From an uncultured Clostridia bacterium (GTDB lineage: Bacteria; Bacillota; Clostridia; Oscillospirales; Acutalibacteraceae), in the NCBI GenBank assembly GCA_947626485.1, contig CANQSG010000037.1, positions 1 through 14,223 on the forward strand: DNA of 14,223 nt, written 5' to 3'. Below the pieces are notes generated by a model. That model saw nothing but the letters and a program-made list of their open reading frames with translations. It ran no database searches and was not told the DNA's origin. Numbering within the stretch: position 1 is the stretch's first letter; the number at the start of each line of letters is the position of its first letter. Position numbers and translations under genes: made by a program. Positions 1 to 8,584 of this stretch are shown here, in pieces.

Positions 1-3000
1 GGGAGACAAGCTCATGGTCGCGGTCGACCGCCGGTGAGGTCGCGTAATACGCCTCGAAATCCTGCACGAGCGAGGTGCGCTTCCATTTCGCCCAGAGGCG
101 CGTCGGCTTCTGCGGAATGGCGGAGACGTTCACCTGCGTGCCGTCGTCATAGGTCGCCGTGGAATACCAGCCGTCGAAGACGAAGCCGTCCCGCCGCAGC
201 GCGGGGGCGCGGCAGCTCTGTCCCGGCTTGCCCTGCGCGATCGTGTTGTCGACCTCATCGCAGCAGGAATCGAAGAAATAATAGCTGTTGCCGGGCGAGA
301 CGCGGGTGATCGAGATGTCGTCCACATAGACCGTCCGCGCGCCCGCCGCGCCCCAGGCGATCATCGAAAGGGCGTTGTTGGCGGCGTTGCAGTCGGCGCG
401 GATGATGGTCGTCTCGCGCTGCCAGACGCCGGTGTCGGTGTTCCAGCGGATCGTGCAGGAGGGGCCGATGTTCTCCTCCTCGGCGTACGGATAGTGCGGG
501 TCGCCCTCCCAGAAGGACTGCCGCGCGTAGGATTTGTTGCGATCCTGCGGGCTGGAGGTCATAAAGTGCATTTCCACCATGTGGGTGTAGATGCTCGGGG
601 CGACGTAATAATAATAGGTGATGGCGTAGGTCGCGCCGGGTTCGAGCGCGATGGTCTGTTTGCCGTTGTAAAGAAACGCCTGCCCGCAGCGCCAGTTGCC
701 GTCCGCGACGAGCTTTAAGGAATATTTCCCGCCGTGCGCCTGCTCGGTCGAGAGGAAGACCGAATCGTTATCGGCCTTGACGTCGTCCGAAAAATCGTTG
801 TATTGCAGGTAATCCTCGAAGGTGATGCGGTAGGACGGCTGGGAGTAGTCGAGGCTCCAGAAGCCGTAGAGCCGCAGGTTGTCCTCGGGGAAGACGGTCA
901 GGTCGCAGGGCTGATTCAGCGCGACGTCGTAGCACCAGCCGCGGAAGGTGTTGCCCTCCTCGGCGGGGTAGGTCGGCAGCTGCATCGGGTCGCCCGCCTT
1001 GCCGTAGATGATCCGGCGGTCGCCGGCGCTGTTGTTGGTGTAGAGCGTGACGGCGCGGTTGAGGGTCGGCAGCTCCATGATCACCATGTCGTCGACGTAG
1101 ACCGAGCCGCGCGCGGTCTTGCCGTCCTTGCCGTAATAACAGCCGAGGTTTAAAAATTGGGAATTGACGTGCTGCGTGTCGGTCGAGAAGTTGGCGGTGA
1201 AGATGATGACGGCCTGCTGCCAGCCGGCGGTCGGCTCGTTGACGGCGATCTGCTGGTTCTTGGCTTCGTCCTTGTCCCAGAAGCTGACCTGCACCCGGTC
1301 GCCGCTCTGCATGGCGCCCGCGTTGCGGTAGAGGTCGAACTTAAAGACCTCGAACTCCCCGTTTTTGAGCGCTTCGGCGCGATACCAGAAGGTGACGACG
1401 TAGGTCGCGCCGTCGATCAGGCGGTAGGGCTGCCCCTTCGCGTCGAGCAGCTGGGCGTAATCCGAGGAGCGCCCGGCGGTGCCGTCGCAGTGGAAATAGA
1501 GGGCGGATTTGCCGGTTCTGCCCGGGCTCGCCGTCACATAGCCCTCCTTGCCGGTATAGCCCGTTTCAAAGCCGAGGTTGGCGGTGGAGCCGGGGCTCTC
1601 GAGATACCAGCGGGCGTAAACGTGCACCGGGTCGGTCGCGAAGACGGCTTCCTTCAGGCGGGTGGAAAAGGTCGTGTCGCTGTACCAGCCGCCGAAGACG
1701 TAGCCCTCGCGGGCGGCGGGCTGCGGCAGGGTGTAATGCTGGCCGACCGTGCCGTAGACGATTTGCAGACGGGTCTGCTCATCGTTGCTGTGCAGCAGCA
1801 GCGGGCGCTGCGTCGGGTTGATCTCGGTGATGACGAGATTGTCCATGCGCAGGTCGATGCCGGCGCCCTTGCTGTCGTAGACCTGCATGCAGAGGTACTT
1901 GCGGTCGGGGTGGGCGGTCAGGTCGGCGGTGAAGGTGCAGGCGAACTGCTTCCAGCCGTCGGTGCCGCCGCCGAGGGTCAGCTGCTCCCCGCGCTGCCAG
2001 TCGGTCAGGACGTTCGAGTTGCCGCTGTGCATGTTCGCCGTCATGTCGGCGGACGCCGTCGCGTCGAAGTCGAGCTTGGTATAGACGGTGTCGCTCACCG
2101 CGTCGGCGCGCAGGAAATAGGTCGCGACGTAGGTGACGCCGTTTTGCAGCTCGATCCGCTCGCCGTCGGTCGTTTTCAGGGTGCGCCAGACCGACTGGCT
2201 CTTGCCGGTGTCCGCGAGGTAGATCGAAAGGGCGTTTTGCCCCTCGTAGGCGATGCCGGCGCCCGAAGCGACCTCCATCACCCCGCCGATCGACGGGTCG
2301 TAATTTTCAAAATCGACGGTGTAGCTCTTGACCGGCCGCACGTCGACCCAGCGGGCGTAGAGCTCGGCGCTCTGCTGCGGGAAGGTGCCGGACGGGACGA
2401 ATTTCTGCGTGCAGCCCGCGTCGGTGTACCAGCCGTCAAAGGCGAAGCCCTCGCGGTGGACGGCGTAGGCGTCGAGCTGATTCGCCGTCAGGGGCGTTTC
2501 GCCCGGCAGGCCGTGCAGCACCGCGGTTTCCTGATTGTCGCCGGGGATGTGCAGGACGAGCGAAGTCTCGGCGTCGGTCATGCGGGTGACGGTCAGGCCG
2601 TCCATATAAAAGGTGAAATCAAATTTCGCGTAGTCGCCGCCGATGTAGACGCCCATGCCGAGGTATTTCGTCTGCTCGGTCAGGTCTTTTGCGCGATCCT
2701 TCGCCGAGAATTTCAGCACTTTCTTGACCCAGCCGTCGGTCGTGACGGAGACCTGGGTCTGGGTGCCGCGCTCGTAGGCGGTCAGCTGGACGCGCTCGCG
2801 CAGGTTGTCGCTCGCCATCGCGTAAAAATCCAGCTTGACGGGGCTGCTGCCCTCGGCGACCGTGGCTTTATAATAGAATTCGAGCACATAGGTGCAGCCG
2901 TCCTCCACGAGGATCTTCTGGGAGGAATCGGTCAGGAAGGGCAAAAAATAGCTGCCCTTCTTGTCGCCCCGCAGCCGCAGAGCGCTGCCGGTGCTGCCGA

Positions 3001-3241
3001 AATGCTCCGCCGAGGTAAAAGAGATCGCGTCCTTCGAATAATCCACGGCGGCGTAGGAAGCGGCGTTTTCAAAGTTGACCTGCGCCTTGTCGCCCCCGTT
3101 GGGGTCGGTCGTCACCGAGCCGGCCGCCGCAGCGCGCAGCGACCCGCCCGGCAGCGCGCCCGCGAGCGCCGTCAGCAGCAGCGCCGCGGTCACGCTCCAC
3201 GCGCAGAGCCGGCGGAGAAACCCGCTTTTTATACCAGTCAT
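1..3241 (-). CDS. Secreted modular surface protein with alternating CBM-like and InlB-like repeats (3' end outside window)
   Basis: The reading frame is open from ATG 3241 to the window edge, giving 1080 residues with the C-terminus missing. The start is set by AGGAG at 3248-3252, 6 bases upstream of the ATG. A signal peptide occupies about residues 1-40 (Arg/Lys, hydrophobic LLLTALAGAL, then AAAAG). After it the protein repeats a two-part unit four times and begins a fifth. A beta-sandwich module opens with a [VI]xFE-type motif and closes with a D-[DGN]-aromatic strand (e.g. YVDDMVIMEL near 715). An InlB-like unit with a GW motif follows (FDGWYTDAGC, FGGWYSDTTF, FRGWCYDVAL, FDGWYSTATY) and ends in LYARW-like residues. 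The modules look like CBM4/9 or galactose-binding-like folds, so glycan binding is an inference; no catalytic domain is visible. It is the last visible gene of the operon, 66 bases after the solute-binding protein, and resembles the 1110-aa protein encoded at 5142-8474. The cell-wall anchor, if any, lies outside the window. Confidence 0.9.
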   Translation of the reverse strand, partial: MTGIKSGFLRRLCAWSVTAALLLTALAGALPGGSLRAAAAGSVTTDPNGGDKAQVNFENAASYAAVDYSKDAISFTSAEHFGSTGSALRLRGDKKGSYFLPFLTDSSQKILVEDGCTYVLEFYYKATVAEGSSPVKLDFYAMASDNLRERVQLTAYERGTQTQVSVTTDGWVKKVLKFSAKDRAKDLTEQTKYLGMGVYIGGDYAKFDFTFYMDGLTVTRMTDAETSLVLHIPGDNQETAVLHGLPGETPLTANQLDAYAVHREGFAFDGWYTDAGCTQKFVPSGTFPQQSAELYARWVDVRPVKSYTVDFENYDPSIGGVMEVASGAGIAYEGQNALSIYLADTGKSQSVWRTLKTTDGERIELQNGVTYVATYFLRADAVSDTVYTKLDFDATASADMTANMHSGNSNVLTDWQRGEQLTLGGGTDGWKQFACTFTADLTAHPDRKYLCMQVYDSKGAGIDLRMDNLVITEINPTQRPLLLHSNDEQTRLQIVYGTVGQHYTLPQPAAREGYVFGGWYSDTTFSTRLKEAVFATDPVHVYARWYLESPGSTANLGFETGYTGKEGYVTASPGRTGKSALYFHCDGTAGRSSDYAQLLDAKGQPYRLIDGATYVVTFWYRAEALKNGEFEVFKFDLYRNAGAMQSGDRVQVSFWDKDEAKNQQIAVNEPTAGWQQAVIIFTANFSTDTQHVNSQFLNLGCYYGKDGKTARGSVYVDDMVIMELPTLNRAVTLYTNNSAGDRRIIYGKAGDPMQLPTYPAEEGNTFRGWCYDVALNQPCDLTVFPEDNLRLYGFWSLDYSQPSYRITFEDYLQYNDFSDDVKADNDSVFLSTEQAHGGKYSLKLVADGNWRCGQAFLYNGKQTIALEPGATYAITYYYYVAPSIYTHMVEMHFMTSSPQDRNKSYARQSFWEGDPHYPYAEEENIGPSCTIRWNTDTGVWQRETTIIRADCNAANNALSMIAWGAAGARTVYVDDISITRVSPGNSYYFFDSCCDEVDNTIAQGKPGQSCRAPALRRDGFVFDGWYSTATYDDGTQVNVSAIPQKPTRLWAKWKRTSLVQDFEAYYATSPAVDRDHELVS

Positions 3242-3257
3242 AGTTCGCTCCTTTCCG

Positions 3258-3299
3258 CTGCGGCAAAACGCCACAGGGCGGTGGCAGGCGGTTCCTGCC
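3258..3299 (-). other. Tandem intergenic hairpins before the second modular protein
   Basis: Two inverted repeats fill the 66-base gap. The first in transcription is GGCAGG-AACCG-CCTGCC (3283-3299), a perfect 6-bp stem. The second is CTGTGGC-GTTTT-GCCGCAG (3258-3276), a 7-bp stem with one G-U pair, ending a few bases before the Shine-Dalgarno site. Neither is followed by a T tract on the minus strand, so they are not convincing terminators. They could stabilise or process the mRNA, or modulate the expression ratio of the two flanking genes; that is inference. Confidence 0.45.
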
Positions 3300-3307
3300 G
3301 GTCGGAT

Positions 3308-4663
3308 TTAGTTGCCGTACTTCGCGAGCGCCTGATTGCCGGTGTTGCAGGCGTTCTGCACCTCGTTGCGGATGGTGGAGATGGCGGTGCGCACCTGCGA
3401 ATCGTCCTTTTTGGAGGCCTCGTGCATCCGGTTGGCGAACCAGTAAACGCCCATTTTTTCTTCCATCAGGTTGCCGACGCCGTTTTCGACCAGGATGTGC
3501 TCCCAGCCCGGCTCGTTGATCTTGAAATAGAAGTCGCGGGCGGCCTCGCTGATGAAGGCGCTGTCATAGCTGCCGTTCTTTTTGTAGTTTTCGATGTCGA
3601 GATAATAGCGCAGGAAGAGCCCGGCGGCCTTCGGGTTCTTGGAGCCCTTGCAAAGTCCCCACGCCTTGATGAAGGAGGCGTGCGGATAGTCGGCGTCGGA
3701 GGCGTTCTGCTTGGGCATGTTCGCGAAGGCGATCAGATCTTTGTCCATCGCGTTCCAGTAGCCGGTGTTTTTCAGGCCGTAGACCCCCGTCATAAAGACG
3801 CCGCATTCGCCGTTGGTGAAGCTGTCCTTCGAGAGGCCGGAGATCGTCGCGCCGCTTTTCAGCGCGCGATAATAGAACTGCCAGGCGGCGGCAAAATTCG
3901 GGTTGTCGAGGTTGCTCGAGATCTGCGCCTTGTTGATGTCGTAGGACAGGAAGCTGCCGCCGACGCTGTTGGCGAGCAGGGTCGGGTCGATGTAACCGCC
4001 CGTGAATCCGGCGTTCTTGACGTCGGTCATGCACTTGAGCAGCGTCTCCCACGTCCAGTTGCCGGCGGCCTCGTACTCGTTCGGGGTCGTGATGGCGTTG
4101 TCGGCGAAGATCTTCTTGTTATAGAAGATCATGTCCTTGTCCGCCCACATGCTGTTCACGGTGTTGACAAGGTAAGAACGGCCGTTGATCGTGCCGTATT
4201 TGATGACGGTCTGATCCCACATCGGGTCGGTGACGTCGATACCTGCCTTGTCGACCGAATCGGCGATCGCCGCCATCGACGGCCACATCTGGCAGTCGCA
4301 GTAGACGTCGGGCGCCTGCCCCGCCGTAATCAGCGCCGCCATCTTGGTGGCATAGGTGCCCTGCGGCACGGTGACGAGCTCGACCTTGATGCCGGTCTCG
4401 TTTTCAAAGCCGGAGATCACGGGGCCGGACTCGGTGCTGCGCTCCTCGATCCAGGTCGCGTACTTGACGGTCGTGCCGCGGTAGGGAGCGACCTCTTCGT
4501 CGGTGAAATAATTGCCGTCGGACGCGCCGCCGGAGGCGCTCTGCGTGCCGGAGGCGTTGGGGGTGCCGGACGCGTCGGCCACGTCACCGCCGCCGCCGCA
4601 GCCCACGGCGGACAGAAGCAGAAGCAGAACCAGCGCGAGCGCTGCAAACCGGGTGTTTTTCAT
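3308..4663 (-). CDS. ABC transporter family 1 extracellular solute-binding lipoprotein
   Basis: This is a 451-aa predicted lipoprotein that would capture a solute, most likely a sugar or oligosaccharide, outside the membrane for an ABC importer. The signal peptide MKNTRFAALALVLLLLL runs into the lipobox SAVGC, giving lipidation at Cys22, then a Gly/Ser/Ala-rich linker to about residue 50. The mature part has family 1 (PF01547-like) features: an early VKYATW strand, FENETGIKVELV, then APDVYCDC about 60 residues later, and aromatic-rich regions further on. Length fits the family. I chose the second ATG, at 4663, because GGAGGA at 4671-4676 lies 7 bases upstream; the in-frame ATG at 4678 would put the ribosome site inside the gene. 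It follows the small lipoprotein by 18 bases. No permease or ATPase gene is in the window, so it is an orphan here or its partners lie beyond position 1. The substrate cannot be read from the sequence. Confidence 0.9.
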   Translation of the reverse strand: MKNTRFAALALVLLLLLSAVGCGGGGDVADASGTPNASGTQSASGGASDGNYFTDEEVAPYRGTTVKYATWIEERSTESGPVISGFENETGIKVELVTVPQGTYATKMAALITAGQAPDVYCDCQMWPSMAAIADSVDKAGIDVTDPMWDQTVIKYGTINGRSYLVNTVNSMWADKDMIFYNKKIFADNAITTPNEYEAAGNWTWETLLKCMTDVKNAGFTGGYIDPTLLANSVGGSFLSYDINKAQISSNLDNPNFAAAWQFYYRALKSGATISGLSKDSFTNGECGVFMTGVYGLKNTGYWNAMDKDLIAFANMPKQNASDADYPHASFIKAWGLCKGSKNPKAAGLFLRYYLDIENYKKNGSYDSAFISEAARDFYFKINEPGWEHILVENGVGNLMEEKMGVYWFANRMHEASKKDDSQVRTAISTIRNEVQNACNTGNQALAKYGN

Positions 4664-4681
4664 GAATCGTTCCTCCATAAT

Positions 4682-5116
4682 TTATTGCACCGGGATCAGT
4701 TCGCCCCAGTTGCTGTCGTCTTCGTAATCAATCGCCGGCTCGGACGAGCTGCCCGTCGTCCCGCTGCCGGTGCTGCCGCTGCCGGTCGTGCCGGACTGCG
4801 TGCCGTAGGGGTTCGCGGGCGGCGTCACGAGAATTTGTCCGCCGCCGTTTGCCCCGCCGGAGCCGTTCGACCCGCCGGTATAGCCGACGTTGGTGCCGCC
4901 GGCGTTCCCCTCGGTCGGGACGTTGCCTTCATACAGCTCCCCGTTTTCGGGGTCGGAGCCGGTGCCGGTTGTGTCGGACGGCGTGCCGGAAACCGCGCTC
5001 GACGTCGGCTCCTCCGAAGACGAGCCGTCCGTCTCGCCGCCGCCCCGCGCACAGCCGACAAGCAGGCAGCAGAGCAGCAGCGCGGCGAAAATCGCGAATG
5101 CTTTGCAGTATTTCAT
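4682..5116 (-). CDS. Small Gly/Ser/Thr-rich lipoprotein of unknown function
   Basis: This 144-aa protein matches no family I recognise. It has a clear lipoprotein signal, MKYCKAFAIFAALLLCCLL followed by VGC, so Cys22 would be lipidated. Residues about 25-125 are low complexity and presumably disordered, rich in Gly, Ser, Thr, Asn and Pro with runs such as TGSGSTGSGTTGSSS. It ends in a compact, less biased tail, AIDYEDDSNWGELIPVQ. GGGAGAAG upstream supports the ATG at 5116. It sits 25 bases after the 1110-aa modular protein gene and 18 bases before the solute-binding protein gene, so all are probably co-transcribed. A membrane tether or a flexible presenter of the C-terminal tail is a reasonable guess but is not shown by homology. 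Confidence 0.85.
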   Translation of the reverse strand: MKYCKAFAIFAALLLCCLLVGCARGGGETDGSSSEEPTSSAVSGTPSDTTGTGSDPENGELYEGNVPTEGNAGGTNVGYTGGSNGSGGANGGGQILVTPPANPYGTQSGTTGSGSTGSGTTGSSSEPAIDYEDDSNWGELIPVQ

Positions 5117-5141
5117 ACGCTTCTCCCTTTCCGTCGGCGCC

Positions 5142-8100
5142 TTACTGAATGCCGGCCCACGCGAAGGATTGATCGTAGCCCTTGCTGCCGGCGCTCTTCG
5201 CCGCCTGCAACAGACCCGCGACGTTGTTGTCGAGCACCTCGGTGTAGACGAGCACCTCGGCGCCCGACGCCTCGTCGGTCAGCAGGACGTAGGCGCGGCT
5301 GCAAACGTTGAATTGCAGGAAATCCTTCGAAATGTTCTTGATATAGGCGGTAAACAGGCGGGTGTGGCCGTCGCTTTCGTACCGCTTGTTGGAGATCACG
5401 GTGTCGAAGATGTTCGCGCTCGCCGCCGCCGTTTCGCGGGTCAGGTTCGCCGCGCTCGCGCCGGGCAGCTGGCTCTTCAGCGCCGTCAGAATGCCCATTT
5501 CCTTCACGGTGAAGTGCATGCCGCGCCCTTCGACGTCGGCCTTGACCTCGTCGAGATTGTAGACGAAGCGGACGGCCTGCTTCTCACCTGCGGCGGTGAA
5601 GGCCTCGTCGTTGAGCAGCTGATAGCCCTTGCGACTGAAACCGATCGCCTCGGCGGAAATCAGATCGTCGATGCGGGTGATCTCGACGTCGTCGATGAAG
5701 AACTTGACCGTGCCGGTCACGGGCGAGCCGGTCGTGAATTCGAGCATCAGCGCGCCGTCCCAGGCGCCCTTATATTCTTCCTTCTTCGGAAGCGTGACCG
5801 TGTAGGTGTAGCGCTGCCAGCTGCCCTTGTTCGCCGTCGAGATCACAAGGCGGTTGGTCTCGTCGGAGAGCTTGTCGTTGTGCTGGCTGCCCATCGTGGT
5901 CGAGTTGGTGTAGGTCGGGTGGAACTCGGCGAAGCCGTCGACCGTATCCGCCGCGTCGATGTAATACCAGAAGCTGACGAAATAGGTGCGGTCCTCGGTC
6001 TGGCTGCCGAATTTGTCGGCATAGCCGCCGCTCGGCAGGCTGCGGGTCAGCAGGAACCGCTCGTGGGGCTGCTCATCGGCATAGCTGCCGTTCACCCGCA
6101 GCGCGTAGCTGCCGCCGTGCTTCTGCTCGTTCGAGACCGAGACGTTGTCGGTCTTCGTGACCTTGTCGGCCTTCCCTTCGGCGACCCAGTTGAAGGCGGC
6201 GCCCTCTTCATAGTCGATGACGGTCTTGCCCTCGACGGCGGCCTCGGCGTCGTACTTCGCGTAAAGGGTCAGGCAGGTGTTGACCTTGACCGCGTCGTCA
6301 TAGACGGCGCCGTCGGCGGATTCGCTCAAACCCACGTTTTTGTACCAACCGGCAAAGGTCTTGCCCGCCGGGATCGTTTCGGGCGCGTCGAGCGCGACCG
6401 GGTCGCCGGCTTTGCCGACCGAGACGGTGCGGTTTTCGCCGTTGTTGGGCTCGTAAACCGCCGGGGTGAAGCCCGCCGACATCCGCACGACGGTCACGTC
6501 GTCGATATACAGCGCGACGCCCGCGTCGGAATAAATGCCGCCGTTGCCGGAGGCGAAGAGCGCGACGGCCTCGTCGGTCGTGGCGGTCCAGACGATGGTG
6601 TAATACTGCCAGTCGCCGGTCGCCGCGACGGTCGGCCCGTAGGACTGATAATTGTGGGTGCCGGAGGCGTCGATCTTGCAGGCGTCGATGCGGATGTTGC
6701 CTTTGTACCCGGCTTCCGCCTTGACGTAGAACCCGATGAGATAGGCGTCGCCGTTTTTGAAGTGCAGCGCCGCGCCCGTCTCGTCGAGCAGGTCGATGTT
6801 GCCCTCCACGCTGTTGTAAGCCGCTGTGACGTTCGCTTTCCCGACGATCTTCGCGGCCTTGCCGCCGCCGTGGACGGCGTCCGCCTCGTCGGTCGTCACG
6901 CGGTAATCCGCGCCGTCATAGGCGGCGTTTTCGAAGTCGATTTGCGTGATCGTGTAATCCTCCGCCGGCGTCGTTTCGGTATAGCGGGCGTAGAGGGTCG
7001 CGGCGGTCTTCGCGTTCGGGAAGGTCGGGGCCGCCACGTCGGCGGTCAGACCCGCGTCGGAGCACCAGCCGTCAAACGCCTGCCCGTCGGGCGCGGTCGG
7101 TTCGTCGAGAGAGGCTGCCGAGCCGGCGGCGCCGACCGCATAGCCGCGCGCCTCGCCGTTGTTCGGCACCGTGACGAGGACGGCCTCGTCGCCCATCATC
7201 TTCACGATCGTGACGTCGTCAAAGAAGACGTCGTTGCCCGCTTCGCCGGTGTTCGAGCCGGCAAACAGGCGGATCTCCTGCCCCGCCTTGCTCGGCGCGT
7301 CGACGGCGGAGCTGACGAACTGCATATAATACCAGCCGTTTTCGTCGGCCTGCTCGGTCGCGATCGGCGTGCCGAAGCCGAACCAGCTGTTGCCTCGCAT
7401 GAGGTCGATCCGGTGGCATTTCCCGTCCCAGAACTTCGCGTAGAAGGCGATGAGATAGGTGGCGTTTTCCTCGGTCAGCACCCCGGTGCCGACGGCGCTT
7501 TCGGCGACGTAGCTCGTCCCCGTGCCGACCTTCACCGCCCCGGCGCGTTCGCCGCCTCGGACGTTGCCGGATTCGCTCGTCAGGTTGGCGGGCGTGCCCG
7601 TGTAGGTCGCTTCCTCAAAGTCGATCTTGCTGACGGCGGGGATAACGGGCGTCGCGGTCGCTTTATAGACCTTGTCCCAGTTCGAAAGCGAGCTCGCCGC
7701 GTCGCTCACCGTCTGGAACTGCGCGCCGGCGTCCGCCCAGCTGTAGGTAAATTTGCCGTCTGCCGACGCGGCGGGGAAGTCGATCGCCGCGCCCGGCTCA
7801 CCGAAGACAAAGGCGCGGTCGCTGCCGTCGCCGTAATCGAGCATGGCGACGCCGACCGAATCGGCCTTAAACGCGACGACCGTCACGTCGTCGATATAAT
7901 AGGTTTGCTGCGCCACCGTGCCGAAATTCACGCCGTTGGCGAGCAGCCCGACGATGTTCCCGTCAAAGGGCGTCGCGGGGTCGAAGGCGATGTGCAGAAA
8001 CGTCCAGTCCGCCAGCGCGGTGTTGTCGGTCTGCGTGGTGTTCGCCCAACCGGCATAATTGCCGTTGCTGCCGACGCCGGAATATTTCAGCGAATCGAAC

Positions 8101-8474
8101 CGGGCTCTGCCCGCGGTGGGGTCGGCGGCCTTGACGTACATGGAAATAATATAGGTGTACCCGTCCTTGTACGTCACGGGGTTTCCGGCGTCATCGTAAA
8201 ACATGACGTCGTTGGCGCCCTTGGCGGATTTGACGTCCTGCAGCCCCACCAGCACCGCCGCGCGCCCGCCGGTGCAGCGCACCTCGGTCGTCGTGTGCAT
8301 GTGGTCACCGCCCTCGCTGTAGGCCGCGGCCTCAAACCCGACCTTGGTGACCGAATAGTCGAGCTCGGCGGCCGTCGCGCCGAACAGGGGGACGCTCAGC
8401 AGCGTGCCCACCAGCAGCAGCGTCGCCAGCAGGTAGCCGGTGAATCCATACAAAAACCGGTGATTTGTACGCAT
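5142..8474 (-). CDS. Secreted 1110-aa modular protein: CBM-like/InlB-like repeats plus C-terminal domain
   Basis: This is the first gene of the operon, with GGAGGAAGG just before ATG 8474. A signal peptide covers about residues 1-36 (hydrophobic LLATLLLVGTLL, then GATAAEL). Four beta-sandwich modules follow at about 42-205, 281-428, 508-668 and 750-936, each starting near an [IV]xFE/DYEE motif and closing with YIDDVTVV, FFDDVTIV, YIDDVTVV or FIDDVEIT; they resemble CBM4/9-like domains. InlB-like units sit between them at about 430-500 (FDGWCSDAGL ... LYARY) and 672-742 (FAGWYKNVGL ... LYAKY); the one at about 206-270 is degenerate and lacks the GW motif. Residues about 940-1110 form a separate C-terminal domain (QAVRFVYNL, KEMGILTAL, FTAYIKNIS, SRAYVLL). 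No catalytic residues, sortase motif, dockerin or SLH domain are visible. Glycan or host-surface binding is inferred from the module types only. Confidence 0.92.
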   Translation of the reverse strand: MRTNHRFLYGFTGYLLATLLLVGTLLSVPLFGATAAELDYSVTKVGFEAAAYSEGGDHMHTTTEVRCTGGRAAVLVGLQDVKSAKGANDVMFYDDAGNPVTYKDGYTYIISMYVKAADPTAGRARFDSLKYSGVGSNGNYAGWANTTQTDNTALADWTFLHIAFDPATPFDGNIVGLLANGVNFGTVAQQTYYIDDVTVVAFKADSVGVAMLDYGDGSDRAFVFGEPGAAIDFPAASADGKFTYSWADAGAQFQTVSDAASSLSNWDKVYKATATPVIPAVSKIDFEEATYTGTPANLTSESGNVRGGERAGAVKVGTGTSYVAESAVGTGVLTEENATYLIAFYAKFWDGKCHRIDLMRGNSWFGFGTPIATEQADENGWYYMQFVSSAVDAPSKAGQEIRLFAGSNTGEAGNDVFFDDVTIVKMMGDEAVLVTVPNNGEARGYAVGAAGSAASLDEPTAPDGQAFDGWCSDAGLTADVAAPTFPNAKTAATLYARYTETTPAEDYTITQIDFENAAYDGADYRVTTDEADAVHGGGKAAKIVGKANVTAAYNSVEGNIDLLDETGAALHFKNGDAYLIGFYVKAEAGYKGNIRIDACKIDASGTHNYQSYGPTVAATGDWQYYTIVWTATTDEAVALFASGNGGIYSDAGVALYIDDVTVVRMSAGFTPAVYEPNNGENRTVSVGKAGDPVALDAPETIPAGKTFAGWYKNVGLSESADGAVYDDAVKVNTCLTLYAKYDAEAAVEGKTVIDYEEGAAFNWVAEGKADKVTKTDNVSVSNEQKHGGSYALRVNGSYADEQPHERFLLTRSLPSGGYADKFGSQTEDRTYFVSFWYYIDAADTVDGFAEFHPTYTNSTTMGSQHNDKLSDETNRLVISTANKGSWQRYTYTVTLPKKEEYKGAWDGALMLEFTTGSPVTGTVKFFIDDVEITRIDDLISAEAIGFSRKGYQLLNDEAFTAAGEKQAVRFVYNLDEVKADVEGRGMHFTVKEMGILTALKSQLPGASAANLTRETAAASANIFDTVISNKRYESDGHTRLFTAYIKNISKDFLQFNVCSRAYVLLTDEASGAEVLVYTEVLDNNVAGLLQAAKSAGSKGYDQSFAWAGIQ

Positions 8475-8553
8475 GATTCCTTCCTCCTATATGTTTCCTT
8501 TCGGATTTGTGCAAAACAGACAATGCTTCTGCACCGTGTTTCGCGGTATCCTA

Positions 8554-8582
8554 ATTATAGCACGTTCCCCGTCGTTTTGACT
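8554..8582 (-). promoter_or_regulatory. Extended -10 promoter of the surface-protein operon
   Basis: On the minus strand TGCTATAAT gives a perfect -10 (8554-8559) with a TGn extension. The hexamer 17 bases upstream is AGTCAA (8577-8582), a poor -35. The transcript would start near 8547, leaving a leader of about 70 bases before ATG 8474. The weak -35 suggests dependence on an activator, consistent with the direct repeats just upstream. Confidence 0.75.
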
Positions 8583-8584
8583 AC

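Noticed and set aside
1157..5311. 1384-codon open frame on the plus strand.
   Set aside because: It is antisense to three real minus-strand genes, part of a fourth and their gaps. Its composition (Val/Gly/Ala/Arg/Asp-rich, no domains) is the mirror of GC-rich third positions. The minus-strand genes have signals, ribosome sites and recognisable domains.
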